Assembly: GCA_001792895.1 (NCBI GenBank)
Contig: MARA01000021.1
Span: forward strand, 248,001-312,000
From: Lentinus brumalis
Lineage: Eukaryota > Basidiomycota > Agaricomycetes > Polyporales > Polyporaceae
Length of the DNA stretch: 64,000 bases
Direction: 5' to 3'
The notes beneath the pieces were generated by a model, which was not told the DNA's origin, made no database searches, and saw only the letters and a program-made list of their open reading frames with translations. The translations under genes were made by a program, and so were the position numbers. This document shows, piece after piece, positions 34,948-44,653 of the stretch. Positions within the stretch are counted from its first letter, which is position 1, and every line of letters starts with the position of its first letter.

Positions 34948-36274
34948 CTCGTAGGCGCCGAAAGTGTTTGAACGCCCACACTTATGTAATAGACGCCGAC
35001 GCGCGAAAACAATCATAAAACTTTTTTTGCCTTTCCTCCCACAACCACCCCATGCCCCCTCCTGGTACCCATGAATTAACGCCCTCCAAGCGCGGTGCTA
35101 TCTGTGCACTGCGCAAGGAGGGCTACTCATACCGCGAAATTGCCCAAAAAATGGGTGTCTCTCTCGGCACTGCTCACTACACAGTCAAACGCGACAAACT
35201 CTTTCACACCCGCCATACCCTCCCTCGCTCAGGCCGTCCCACCACTCTTACCGAACGGAAGAAGCGCTTGATCCTCCGTGAAGTCCGCAACAACCGAAAG
35301 ACACCATACAGAGGCATTGCGGAGGCTATAGGGGATGTTACAGAGCGACAGGTGCGCAAGGTTGCCAACTCTGCTGGATACCACCGTCGTATTGCGCGTC
35401 GTAAGCCCTTCCTGACCCAGGAGGCTGTCAAGAAGCGCTATGCATGGGCACGGGAGAACAAGGGGAGGGACTGGGACACCATCATCTGGACGGACGAGAC
35501 ACAGCTGGAGTTAGGGAAGAGGGTGGGGCGGGAGCGTGTCACTCGGAAGGCTGGTGAGGAGTTTCTCCCTGAGAACATCCAGCCAACATTCCGGAGCGGC
35601 CGAAAGTCTATCATGTTGTGGGGCTGTGTGGCCCAGGGTCGCAAGGGACCACTCATCCGGCTGGACCTGGAAGAGGAGCAGGAGCAGGACGGTCATGAAG
35701 GGAAGAGGAGGGGCAGGAAGAGCGGGCTCAATGGCGAGCGGTATGTCCACCAAGTTCTCGAAGGCCCTCTTCTCGACTTCTACACCACCATGAACAAGGA
35801 GAGGGATGGGCGTATGCTTGTGGTTGAAGATGGAGCCCCTGCGCACACTAGCCAGGTTGCTAAGGCTGCTCGAAATCGCCTAGGCATACGCTCCCTCACC
35901 CATCCTCCAAACTCCCCTGACCTCAACCCCATTGAACCACTATGGAACCTTCTCAAGACTCGCGTGGGGCGTAGACGGGGAGCTCATAAATCCCTTGATG
36001 CACTTTGGCAAGCGGCACAATCAGTATGGGCGGAGTTGTCGGAAGAGGAAATGGGCAGGGTGATGGGGAGCATGTCGGAAAGAGTTCAGGCTGTAGAGAG
36101 CGCAAAAGGAGGGCATACCCCTTTCTAACTATGTACAATGCAAGGTCACTTGGCTGTCTACCAGACGTATGCAACATTTATTTTGTATGACTTGATTTGA
36201 ATATAAACGACAAGTACGAATTCAACGGCTTTTGGGCGCTTATTCGGGCGTTCAAACACTTTTTGCGGGGGGAG
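34948..36274 (+). mobile_element. Tc1/mariner-type DNA transposon
   Basis: 1327 bp flanked by TA at 34946-34947 and 36275-36276; the undisturbed 5' LTR has a single TA there. The ends are imperfect inverted repeats beginning CTC, sharing the 17-bp word AAAGTGTTTGAACGCCC within the first 32 bases. One transposase gene fills most of the element. It landed after the LTR element had inserted. Confidence 0.93.
35052..36128 (+). CDS. Tc1-family DD34E transposase
   Basis: 358 residues without stop or frameshift. The N-terminal helix-turn-helix region spans about residues 10-50 (KRGAICALRKEGYSYREIAQ), followed by a second DNA-binding part to about residue 110. The catalytic triad is D148 in IIWTDET, D260 in VVEDGAPAHTS and E295 in SPDLNPIEPLWNLLK, with 34 residues between D260 and E295, the Tc1 spacing. 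A 20-residue charged insertion around residues 205-225 is a lineage feature. The enzyme cuts and pastes its element at TA sites. The start is the first ATG, about 104 bp inside the left end. It looks functional. Confidence 0.93.
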   Translation: MPPPGTHELTPSKRGAICALRKEGYSYREIAQKMGVSLGTAHYTVKRDKLFHTRHTLPRSGRPTTLTERKKRLILREVRNNRKTPYRGIAEAIGDVTERQVRKVANSAGYHRRIARRKPFLTQEAVKKRYAWARENKGRDWDTIIWTDETQLELGKRVGRERVTRKAGEEFLPENIQPTFRSGRKSIMLWGCVAQGRKGPLIRLDLEEEQEQDGHEGKRRGRKSGLNGERYVHQVLEGPLLDFYTTMNKERDGRMLVVEDGAPAHTSQVAKAARNRLGIRSLTHPPNSPDLNPIEPLWNLLKTRVGRRRGAHKSLDALWQAAQSVWAELSEEEMGRVMGSMSERVQAVESAKGGHTPF

Positions 36275-36477
36275 TATACCGCCTTATAGTCCTTAGTAGA
36301 TAGTAACAAACTGTATCTAATACTGGTAAGCGCGCACCATTATGTTGCGCGCTCCGACATGGTGAGAGCTCAGCCTTTCACCACGTCCACCAGAGTACAA
36401 CGCACTTCTCCAGTATAGAGATTGGTGCAGCGTACTTGGGACTGGGTGAACTAAGGCTACTTCAAGACACTCTTACA

Positions 36478-36482
36478 GCCGC
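36478..36482. repeat. Target-site duplication of the LTR element, right copy
   Basis: GCCGC directly after the 3' LTR end CTTACA, identical to 22278-22282. Confidence 0.9.
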
Positions 36483-36608
36483 TCAGGCCTCACGCGCACA
36501 TTTCGCGGAAACTTCCGGTTCTGCCATAGTGCACTCGTGCACTCGACCCCTCTCATCTCCCAAGTACCGTCTCTCGAACGTACTCAATGCCCTGGCCGCT
36601 GAAACTTT

Positions 36609-38251
36609 ATGATGACTTCTCGTGCTTTGCTATGTCGGGATATCGTGGAATCTGTCTTTCTCCACCTGACTCCAAGTCGCATCCCGGACTCGGATAGCAA
36701 GGGTTCATCCGCTGCGCTTCAACGTCGCCGTACTTCCCAGGCTGCTCTTGCTCGCGCTTGTCGCGCCTTCACCGACCCCGCGTTGGATGTTCTATGGAGA
36801 TCTGTGGACGACGTCGTGTATCTGCTGCTGCTATACCCGTCTTTCGTCCCAATGGAGGAGCCTCGACGGAGCCTGTGCACATATGTGAGTAGCTCGTGCT
36901 GAGGCATCGTGACGCGCTGATGCTGGGACCAGACCTTCTCGGCGCAAATTACGAGAATACAGTGGGCATACTTCCATAGATTTGCGGCTTGCGTGCGGGA
37001 GTTACAAGTCTGCGAAGAGTCAGAGGACAGGGTTGGCATCGAGCCTTCAGTCTGGTGTACGCTCGCAAACGGTCCCCTTTTTCCACGCTTGGAACGACTG
37101 GCCAAATTTCGCCTCAGCAGCTCATTTACAGGCCTAACGGAGCTCACGTTGTTCCGTTCACCGCATCTCCGACATGTCGCCCTCGAGATGACGGTGTATA
37201 CCATTTGCAAGGCCGACATGGCTAATCTCTTCATTCAAGAGATCGCCGGTGACATCTCTTTGCTCGAGTCTTTGTCTCTTCGTCGCCAGCACTCAGACAC
37301 TAACGTACAACATCTCGAGCTATGGAAGTCACAAATCCTCCACACCCTGAAGATTGAGCCTCAAAATCCATCTGAATTACCGTCTTCTCGAGTTTCTGAT
37401 GGGTTTTGGCCATCTGCGCTCTCTCAGTATCGAGTTGGCGGAAGGCACCGCTAACATTGGTGATGAGGCGATGGGAGAGGGCCTTCCTCAACTGAAAGAA
37501 CTCTGTCTCTCCGGAGCAGCTGATATGTTCCGCGCTTTCATCACTGCCGCACACTCGCAATATCTGGAGTCGCTGAACGTGGAGAGGAAGTACAAATCCT
37601 CAACGGCGGTCGACCAAAGGATCAGCCACCTTTCCGGTATATACTCTATCCTTCCATCAACTTTACGACGCCTCCACATCACATGGGAAAAGTCAAACTA
37701 CGGGGAGTATAATGTGGACGTTCCTACACTGTATGAAGGTCTCCTCGGACGGTCCTAACTTCACCAGCTGTCGTTCGAGTTCCTCAATCACTATGGACAC
37801 ATCGCGGATGAGGATATGCGCTCCATCGAAGTGACCTGGCATAACCTGACCGCATTCAGCTGCACACACAATGCACATTCGCTCCGGTCTATCGACCGGA
37901 AACCAGAGGCGATTGCGACTATGCCCAACCTTTCAACGGCTGTCTCATTCGTAACGAACCATCCCCACCTGGAGCGCCTCGCGCTTCCGTCGATTCAGAC
38001 ATCCCCTACCGCCTCTTGCCGAAATACCCGTTCTTGCGCGAGTCAGGCACCTGGAGATTGTATACTTCGCCGTGAGGGACGTCCATCTATTCAAACTGGC
38101 GTTTGCGCTTGACCACCTGTTCCCGAACCTAGAGCTGCAGGAGAACACGGGACAAATCAAGTCCACTGCTCGTGGAGAGGAATTGACGCTACTCCTCCTT
38201 GGAATGCAAATTGGTAGACGGAGCGTCACCTGTGCACCCGACGGAATTTGA
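36609..38251 (+). pseudogene. F-box/LRR-like gene, broken paralogue of the next gene
   Basis: Exon 1 (36609-36881) and the start of exon 2 (after an intron ending ACCAG at about 36932) align along their length with the intact gene at 38630-40310: the CRAFTDPALDVLWRSVDD block against CRAFKNPALDVLWRSVDD, VRELQV against VRELRV, GIEPSVW against SMEPSVW, HPHLERLALP in both, and the LLLLGMQ block at the C-terminus. The coding trace changes frame near 37380, again near 37750 and again near 38010, so it cannot give a full product. The chromovirus inserted about 126 bp upstream of its ATG. Its 3' part still reads to a TGA at 38251. Confidence 0.8.
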
Positions 38252-38629
38252 GGTCAAGCCCCGGGCCGTTCTCTCCTAGGTAGACGCTACGCGTGCCGGA
38301 GGCGTCGGGTTACTCGGGCAGAGGTGCAGGTTTAGGAAGTAGTCACGATGTTCATTTTGTCCGTACCCAGTGCATCCAGCTGGGTGTTTGGATCTCTCCG
38401 GCATCGAAATTTTCTCATCATGTCTGGGCTGTATGACAAGCCGACGGAGGGTATCTATGGTGTGCGCCCACAACAACTGACCGGCGGTGCCATCTATCAT
38501 ATCAATCGACATCAGGTAAGCACCGGGCTTGTTTCTCTACCACCATCCTCTGGTCTCGCCCAACACCGTCTACCTTTGCACGTAGTGCGCAACTCGTAGA
38601 CTGTAGTGCCCTCGCAGATCCTATTCCCA

Positions 38630-40310
38630 ATGAGGAACATGTCCGACGGCCAACGAGCCGTAACTCAAGCTTTGGAAAACTCTGATATAATGAACGTCGT
38701 TATTCGCTGTCTCACTCCGGATCCCCTGGTGGAGGCAGAAGCGGATGGACGTGCGAGGCTGCGCCGGCGCATAGCTCAGAAGACCCTTGCCCGCATTGCC
38801 CGAACATGTCGAGCCTTCAAGAACCCGGCGCTGGACGTGCTGTGGAGATCAGTGGACGATATCGTCCATTTGCTGTCAATCTTCCCCTCCTTCGTCCCAA
38901 CAGCGAAGAACCGCAACGACTATGTGAGCGTTCTCCGAAACTCTCTCGCACACGCCCGGTTGACCTCTTAAAACTGGCCAGACGTTCCGTCGAAGCATCA
39001 CCAAAGCAGAATGGCTACACTTCCAAGAGTACGCTTCCCGCGTGCGGGAGTTGCGAGTCAAGGGTGACACATTCAGTATGGAACCCTCTGTATGGAGTGT
39101 CCTGGCTCGACACTGCTGCCCCGAAGGTGCACTGGTCCCCCGCTGCGAGCGTCTCCTCAATTTCCACATCGCGGAGCCGTTTGCTTGGACTGCGCTCGCA
39201 GTGCTCGTGGAGTCCCCCAACCTCCGTCATCTCGAGATAGACACCACGGAGTACTCGGGAGCATCTACCGAGATACTCCAGATGCTCGTCTCCGAGTTGA
39301 CGCCAATCTTCAGTCGCCTGGAGACACTCTCACTCGGCGTGCCCTGGGACGTCGAGGACCACCCGGAGAGTCCGATACCCTTCTGGGAGTACTCAAATTT
39401 GCAGTCTCTCTCGGTCAATCCCAGCGTCCGCGTCACCCAGTCCATTATGCGGTCCCTGATGGACTTTCCCAACCTCCGCTCTCTCTCACTTGCCCTCGTA
39501 GACGTAGAGCTTGGAGATCAGACGCGGGAAGATGGATTCTACAAGCTGAAGGAACTCACTCTGAGCGGGATGGCTGACAGAGTTCACACTCTCATGCAGG
39601 CAGTCTCTCCCCCCCATTTGGAGACTATCACGGTTCACTTCGACGTTCACCTTCCGCAGGTCCACTCGGAGCGCATGAAGGAGCTGGTGCAAAGGATCTA
39701 CGAGACACTGGCCCTATCGGTGCGCGAGGTCCATCTCGCGTTCGAAAGTGGGTATATCCCCGCAGAGTATATCCTCTTCCCCACTGCGACGGGACTGCTG
39801 TCTCCGTTGCGCGACCGGAACCTCAGAGCGCTCACGTTCCACTTCCACAACCATTTCACACACATCCTCGACCATGAGCTGCAGGAGGTCGCGCAGACGT
39901 GGCCGGAACTCACAGCATTTGAGTTCACATACAACGCAGACATCCGCGACCATCTCGCGTACGAGAAGGCATCCCTGACCACCATCGCGACTCCGACGAT
40001 ACCTACGATCGCTGCATTCGCAGCGGCCCACCCGCACCTTGAGCGACTCGCTCTGCCTCATCTCAACCCGCGCGTGATTCCGCCGCTCGGCGAGATAGAG
40101 CTCGAGCACCCGCTCCAAACGTTCGCGGTAGCCTATCACGAGGCGAGTGTCCCGCTCTGCGCTGCGGCGCTCGCGATCGACCGCCTGTTCCCCAGCCTGG
40201 ATATGCCCGAGGGCGAGGAGCTTGAACCTTACTCGAAGCTCCAGTTACTGCTGCTCGGGATGCAGACCATGCGGCGCAGCGCAACGCATACTCTGCGCCC
40301 GGAGGAGTGA
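38630..40310 (+). CDS. F-box/LRR-like protein of the basidiomycete type
   Basis: Exons 38630-38923 and 38982-40310 join in phase to 540 residues. The N-terminal part (LARIARTCRAFKNPALDVLW, then RSVDD and HLLSIFP) is the degenerate F-box-like start typical of large agaricomycete families. The rest is a series of irregular leucine-rich repeats with phrases such as PNLRHLEI, LETLSL, LQSLSV and LRSLSL. Such proteins usually join Skp1 and present substrates to an SCF ubiquitin ligase. The second ATG, three codons on, is also a possible start. The broken copy directly upstream in the same direction shows a tandem duplication. Confidence 0.82.
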
Positions 40311-41070
40311 AGGAGTACAGAATGATTCTTTTCGGAATCGCAATCGAAGCATGTTCTATTCCCAAACTGCAGGAAGGGCTCACGTTGATGGTTCTTCTGG
40401 TCTCGAAGAGCATGTAGATACCAAATGGAAACACACCGGGTGACGACGGGCAACCAAGTACTAGCAGCTGTCGGCGTGCGGCTCCAATCTCTGAGCACAC
40501 GATACAGCGCCGGGTGCGTTCAACTTGCGTTGATTGGTTTACCGCAGCCACGGCCTAGAAGTCTAAGTCGAAGCTGGACGACCCATGTGCACAGCAGTAG
40601 AAGGAGACCTGTGCCCACGGCGTAGGGGCCGCGACCTAGAAGCGCAACAGAAGCGTGTGTGACGATGCGAGTCAATGAGTATGTATCACGTCGGAAACCT
40701 TGAGCCAAAACTTCACTTCTCAGACAGCCAGGGTGTCTGCCGCGATTCTGCCTCGAAATCCACCGCGAACCGTTATTGCATCCCGCTGGGTTTGATGCGA
40801 CGCCGACGAACGGCCTCGCCCTCTGGCTTGAAGATAGAGCGGCCCATACTGAGGAAAGGGCCTGGAGTTCGCCGAGCTGCTCCGCTGTCATGTCAATGGG
40901 CAACAGGGAGCCAATACGGCCAGCCTGGCGAGGAACACGCCTGTCCGCGCAATTCTCGGGGAACGGACGGCGCAGTGACCAGGTACCAACGCCAGCGCCA
41001 TGATGATGAAGCTGCGACGACTCACGAGCTGTATGTAACAAGGCACCAGTCAACACCATCGGCGTTATTG
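40311..41070. other. Sparse region after the F-box gene
   Basis: A minus-strand frame at 40520-41059 has one hydrophobic stretch (YAVGTGLLLLLCTWVVQL) near its end but no recognisable family. It may be part of the uncertain minus-strand gene that follows. Nothing firm. Confidence 0.3.
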
Positions 41071-41700
41071 CTACCGCCCAAGTAGCGACGTCGTCTCGAC
41101 TCTCGTGCTGGGCTTTGGATTTTGACGGAGCTTGGAAGGCGTTCCTGGCTGCGCACTGCGGGCTGGTGGTTGCCGAGAGGTCCGAAACCTGGCTATATGC
41201 GTCGTAAGCCTAGGCACGGACAGAGTAGGAGGAGTTTGTTCACTGCGCTCACTCACATTCAGCCTCGAGACTCCTGCGCCTTGCTCCGTCCGCGGCGAGG
41301 TCGGACCGCGGACAACTACTATGCAGTTGCTGGAAGGACAAGAGGTACTGCCAAGTCAGAGTCTGTCAGACACGCAGTGGAGGAAGCGGTGCTCATTGGA
41401 CGTCGGTACGCGGACGTACGAGTACTTACATACATGTCCAACTTGACTCGAACACAGATGAGACCATGAAGAATGTAGAACGGACTCGGAGCTGGGTCGG
41501 ATACTGCATATGTATATAGCGAGACGGCGACGTACCCGAGCGAGGTCCAGTATATGAGCACTTGCAACAGCGCAATGCCAGTGGCCTCGGTGCGTACTGC
41601 AGTCTTGCCAAGCACGGTGCATAGAGATGACAAAGTACGAAGAGCCACCGGCAAAAGGTGTCCTCGGAGGATTGCCGAACTGACTCGGAAGAGCCCGCAA
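41071..41700 (-). CDS. Possible membrane-protein exons
   Basis: Minus-strand pieces that could splice: a hydrophobic exon ending at 41430 (IALLQVLIYWTSLGYVAVSL and a second hydrophobic stretch FYILHGLICVRV), a donor GTAAGT, an exon 41347 to about 41254 (YLLSFQQLHSS), and a last exon from about 41209 to 41071 ending TSLLGR. Borders have fair consensus, but the last junction can be placed in two ways and the upstream part is unclear. Two membrane spans are suggested. No family was recognised; this could also be a relic, since the DNA just upstream is a decayed copy of another gene. Confidence 0.27.
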
Positions 41701-41799
41701 AGACATGGGCATGAGCTGCCGCAGACGTGCGCGACGGGATGGATCGCTCCGCCGTGACGAGGAAGTGCTGGAAAGAAGTTGCGTCCGAGTCGAAATGAC

Positions 41800-41965
41800 G
41801 TTGAGGTCAGGCCTCGAGGATGGAGATCTGCGCGGCGGTCGGCCTCGGCGGCTTCGCCCTGGAGGAGGTGGTGCTTCAAGCATCATGCATGGACACGGAG
41901 GTGTGGGCTAGTGGATGAGGTGCGGGAGATAGTCGAGGAGGCCCAAGGCGGACTGCGAGGAGCAC
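41800..41965 (-). pseudogene. Relic of the small gene found intact at 51132
   Basis: On the minus strand the peptide GLLDYLPHLIH is followed by a stop, and in another frame by the LQGEAAEADR stretch, matching the first 35 residues of the protein at 51132-51613 (GLLDYLPHLIY; FQRKAAEANR). Only the N-terminal exon part can be followed, with a stop and frame changes. It is in opposite orientation, about 9.3 kb from the intact copy. Confidence 0.65.
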
Positions 41966-44653
41966 GCTACTTATGAGACATCATTGATTTATTGATGCGC
42001 TTATAAGCGTCGGATTAGAAGAGCTAAGTGTTGTGATCCGATCATTCTACTCGTGGGAATCTTGTGCATAAGTAAACCTTGAAGCCGTTTTCTCGATGCA
42101 CCACCGAGATCCAGATGCCACCACATCCTCCGCGTCCGGCGAGGCGTTGAGGGATTCATCCGACGAGCACGACACTGTGCTCGTTTGTTATCATCACTAG
42201 TAATGTCAGTTCTTTGAACCAGCTATCCTGGAAGCAGCATAAGTACCCTGACTAAGTATGCACTGCAGATTCCTGACTCGACACCACTTACTCCGAATAG
42301 GGCCCCAAGCTGCAGGGCAGGTTCGAGTTCATGCATCATGCACCGGTACCAGTCCTCCAACGACGCTCGTACGACTGCGATTGACTGGAGTCCCCAGGTC
42401 CCCAGTCTCCCGCCCCTAGTCCCTGACAACGCCATGGCTCATGGGTGCCGTCGGCCCTTCCATCCATCGCCCAACGTCTCACCTACAACTTGACTGTCAT
42501 ACATAGGCGTCGATCCCGGCCGGACTTTCGCAGGTGAGCCACGTCCTGCTACGTAGTGATCCTCCTTCGCTGACTGATGGCCCTCAATGTGGGAGCAGAC
42601 AAAAGGATGGTGGCGGCCCAACATCGTGCATATCGGCGTGAGCATCTCGGCCGCGCCCCAGCTACCGCCCGTGTCGAGCCGCTACCGGCTTTTCTCAAGA
42701 GTCATAGCCTGCTCGACTGTGAGTCGTGACAGCCCCGACGATTGCCTTGCGCGTGTGCACCTGATGGGCGTGGGCGCGCCGCCTCGAGTCTCGACGAACA
42801 ACAGCATCTGGCCGGGACGGCCTTGCAGCGGCGATGCTCCGGTTCACCGCGATGCCCGTGTGGCTGGTAGAGCCAATTCATTGACGGGATTCGCGACTAC
42901 TTACTCAAGTACTTACTACTCTGACGTCGCTGCACCGGAGGTGGGTGCTCTGGATCCCTGCCGAAGCCCGCGCTCCGGATGGTTCAAAGCCGCAGGTAAG
43001 TCTAGGTACTAAGTGCCTCCTTCAGCTTCAGTACTCGTGGCGACTCTCATACTTGTAACTTCCCGTGCCTCACGTTCCCGGGCCGTGTGCTGGGACTGGT
43101 TCGTGCACCTGGTATGGCATGCCGCGTCTTGTCTACACGTAGATGCATAGATGGATACGGCCTTGGACGTCTCTATCTCGGACTCACCCGGCTCAAGCGG
43201 TACCTCATGTACTTCTCTGACCCCAGCCGAACTTGAATCAGCGCTAGCGAAGTACTCTTTGCTCCTTGCCAGCATACATATGCATGGGTGCTTCGCAGAA
43301 GCCAACGGCACCCTTAGCTGGCCATAGCATCCTCGGATCCTCCTGCAGCCCGTGTCCTCGGCCTCCGTATGAGTATATGAGCGAACTGTTCCCGTCTTCG
43401 AATCGCGAGGAGTGCACTTGCCTCGGATTCACAGCACGTCCATACATTCGGGCGATGTATCGACTGTCGAGCACGAGCATCGGGCCACACTTTCCCGAAT
43501 GAAACGATACCGGATTCGATCGAGGCTACTGAAATGAGCCCCAAAAACGGCAGGAGCGCGCGGATTGGCTTTTGGCTTCTGCTCGCGGCGTCCTCCCCGA
43601 ACGGCAACTCGACCGCAGGCCCGCGCTCCCCCTTCTCGAAAACTAGGTCGCCGCCCGCGCATGGTCCAGCCTCGAGCTCTTCTCTTTCTGTTCGACCCTG
43701 CGTGCGCGGCGTCTTCAGTCTTCTAGCTGCTGCGTGTTCCTTTCTCGCGCGAGCGGCGGCGGGGAGAGTGGGAATGAAGCGAGCCAGCCAGAACCTGAAG
43801 TTATGTATGTACATACACTATGGGTGAAGACGGCGACGGCGAGAGACGGATGCGTACGTACGCAGCAAGCGTCGGCAAAGGCCTAGAGCGACGGGGACGC
43901 GTTGGAGGGAGCGCGAGCCACGAGGCGAGGTGGCCTCGCTTACCGCGATCGAGGTCCCCGACCGCCGTCAGATTCGATCGTGATCGGCGGCGGGGCGGGG
44001 CGGGCGACTCACTCACGCTGGCCGACAACAACGACAAGAACGCGTCCGCATCTCGAACCTGGTCTTGTGTCCAGAGCGACTGCAAAGAACTGCAACATAC
44101 GTGCTGTACATGCTGCAACATACCAGCTCACTCCTACATCGCTCCCAACATTGCCTCTCCAAGGCTGAAACGCACCCGGGTCCTACAGTTGTTCCCGTAG
44201 GCACGATCGTATGTTCATGTCTGCCCAATGCGCATACCTCTCTTCGCGTACAGGGAGAGCTCGTCTCGTGTCTTGTTCGCGTGAGCACTCTGCGTACATC
44301 TGGCGCGCCAAGTCCCAGTCTTGTCTCTGTCAACGCCGCTCCTATATGTACAATCCAGGACACCCTCGTCTCAATCCGTGCGCGACCGCCAAGGCTGCGC
44401 ACGCGCGAAAGCCCTGCAGGCCCCAGGGAGCTGGCGGTGGAACAGGACCCTGGAACGGCCGCTCGAGTCTGGAAGAGGAAGTGCGGTTCAGGTGTTACAG
44501 GGCGGTCGGTTGATGCTGCTTCGCCCGCTTCGAGAAACATCAATCACCCTCATATATGTGTCCCGTCCGCTGGGGCCCTCTCACGCTGCCTCTGCCTCTG
44601 CGTCCTCCTCTCCTCCTCTCCTCCTCTCCCCGACCCCGACCGCCGTGCTCGTC
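41966..44653. other. Long gene-poor region
   Basis: 2.7 kb with only short unconvincing frames on both strands. A CT-rich tract (about 44600-44640) lies directly before the next gene's ATG, as is common upstream of strongly expressed fungal genes. No repeats or RNA genes were recognised. Confidence 0.4.

Larger units (their letters stand above)
22283..36477 (+). mobile_element. Complete Ty3/gypsy chromovirus carrying two nested insertions
   Basis: Bounded by 250-bp LTRs starting TGTAAG and ending CTTACA, with a GCCGC duplication outside. Removing the foldback insert with one copy of its 8-bp repeat, and the Tc1 insert with one TA, leaves about 10.5 kb. Order: LTR, gag (two overlapping frames), protease, RT, RNase H, integrase, GPY/F-like region, chromodomain-like C-terminus, an extra frame, polypurine tract, LTR. 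The order RT-RNase H-integrase and the chromodomain place it in the chromoviruses. The LTRs differ at 2 of 250 positions once the inserts are set aside, so the insertion is recent. Breaks: a possible gag frame change, a TAG between protease and RT, one frameshift and one insertion in integrase, and breaks in the extra frame. It is unlikely to be autonomous now. Confidence 0.93.
34899..36477 (+). repeat. 3' LTR, split by a Tc1/mariner element
   Basis: LTR sequence occupies 34899-34947 and 36277-36477, together 250 bp like the 5' LTR. The Tc1-type insert sits between with a duplicated TA. The right flank has the GCCGC duplication (36478-36482). Confidence 0.93.
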
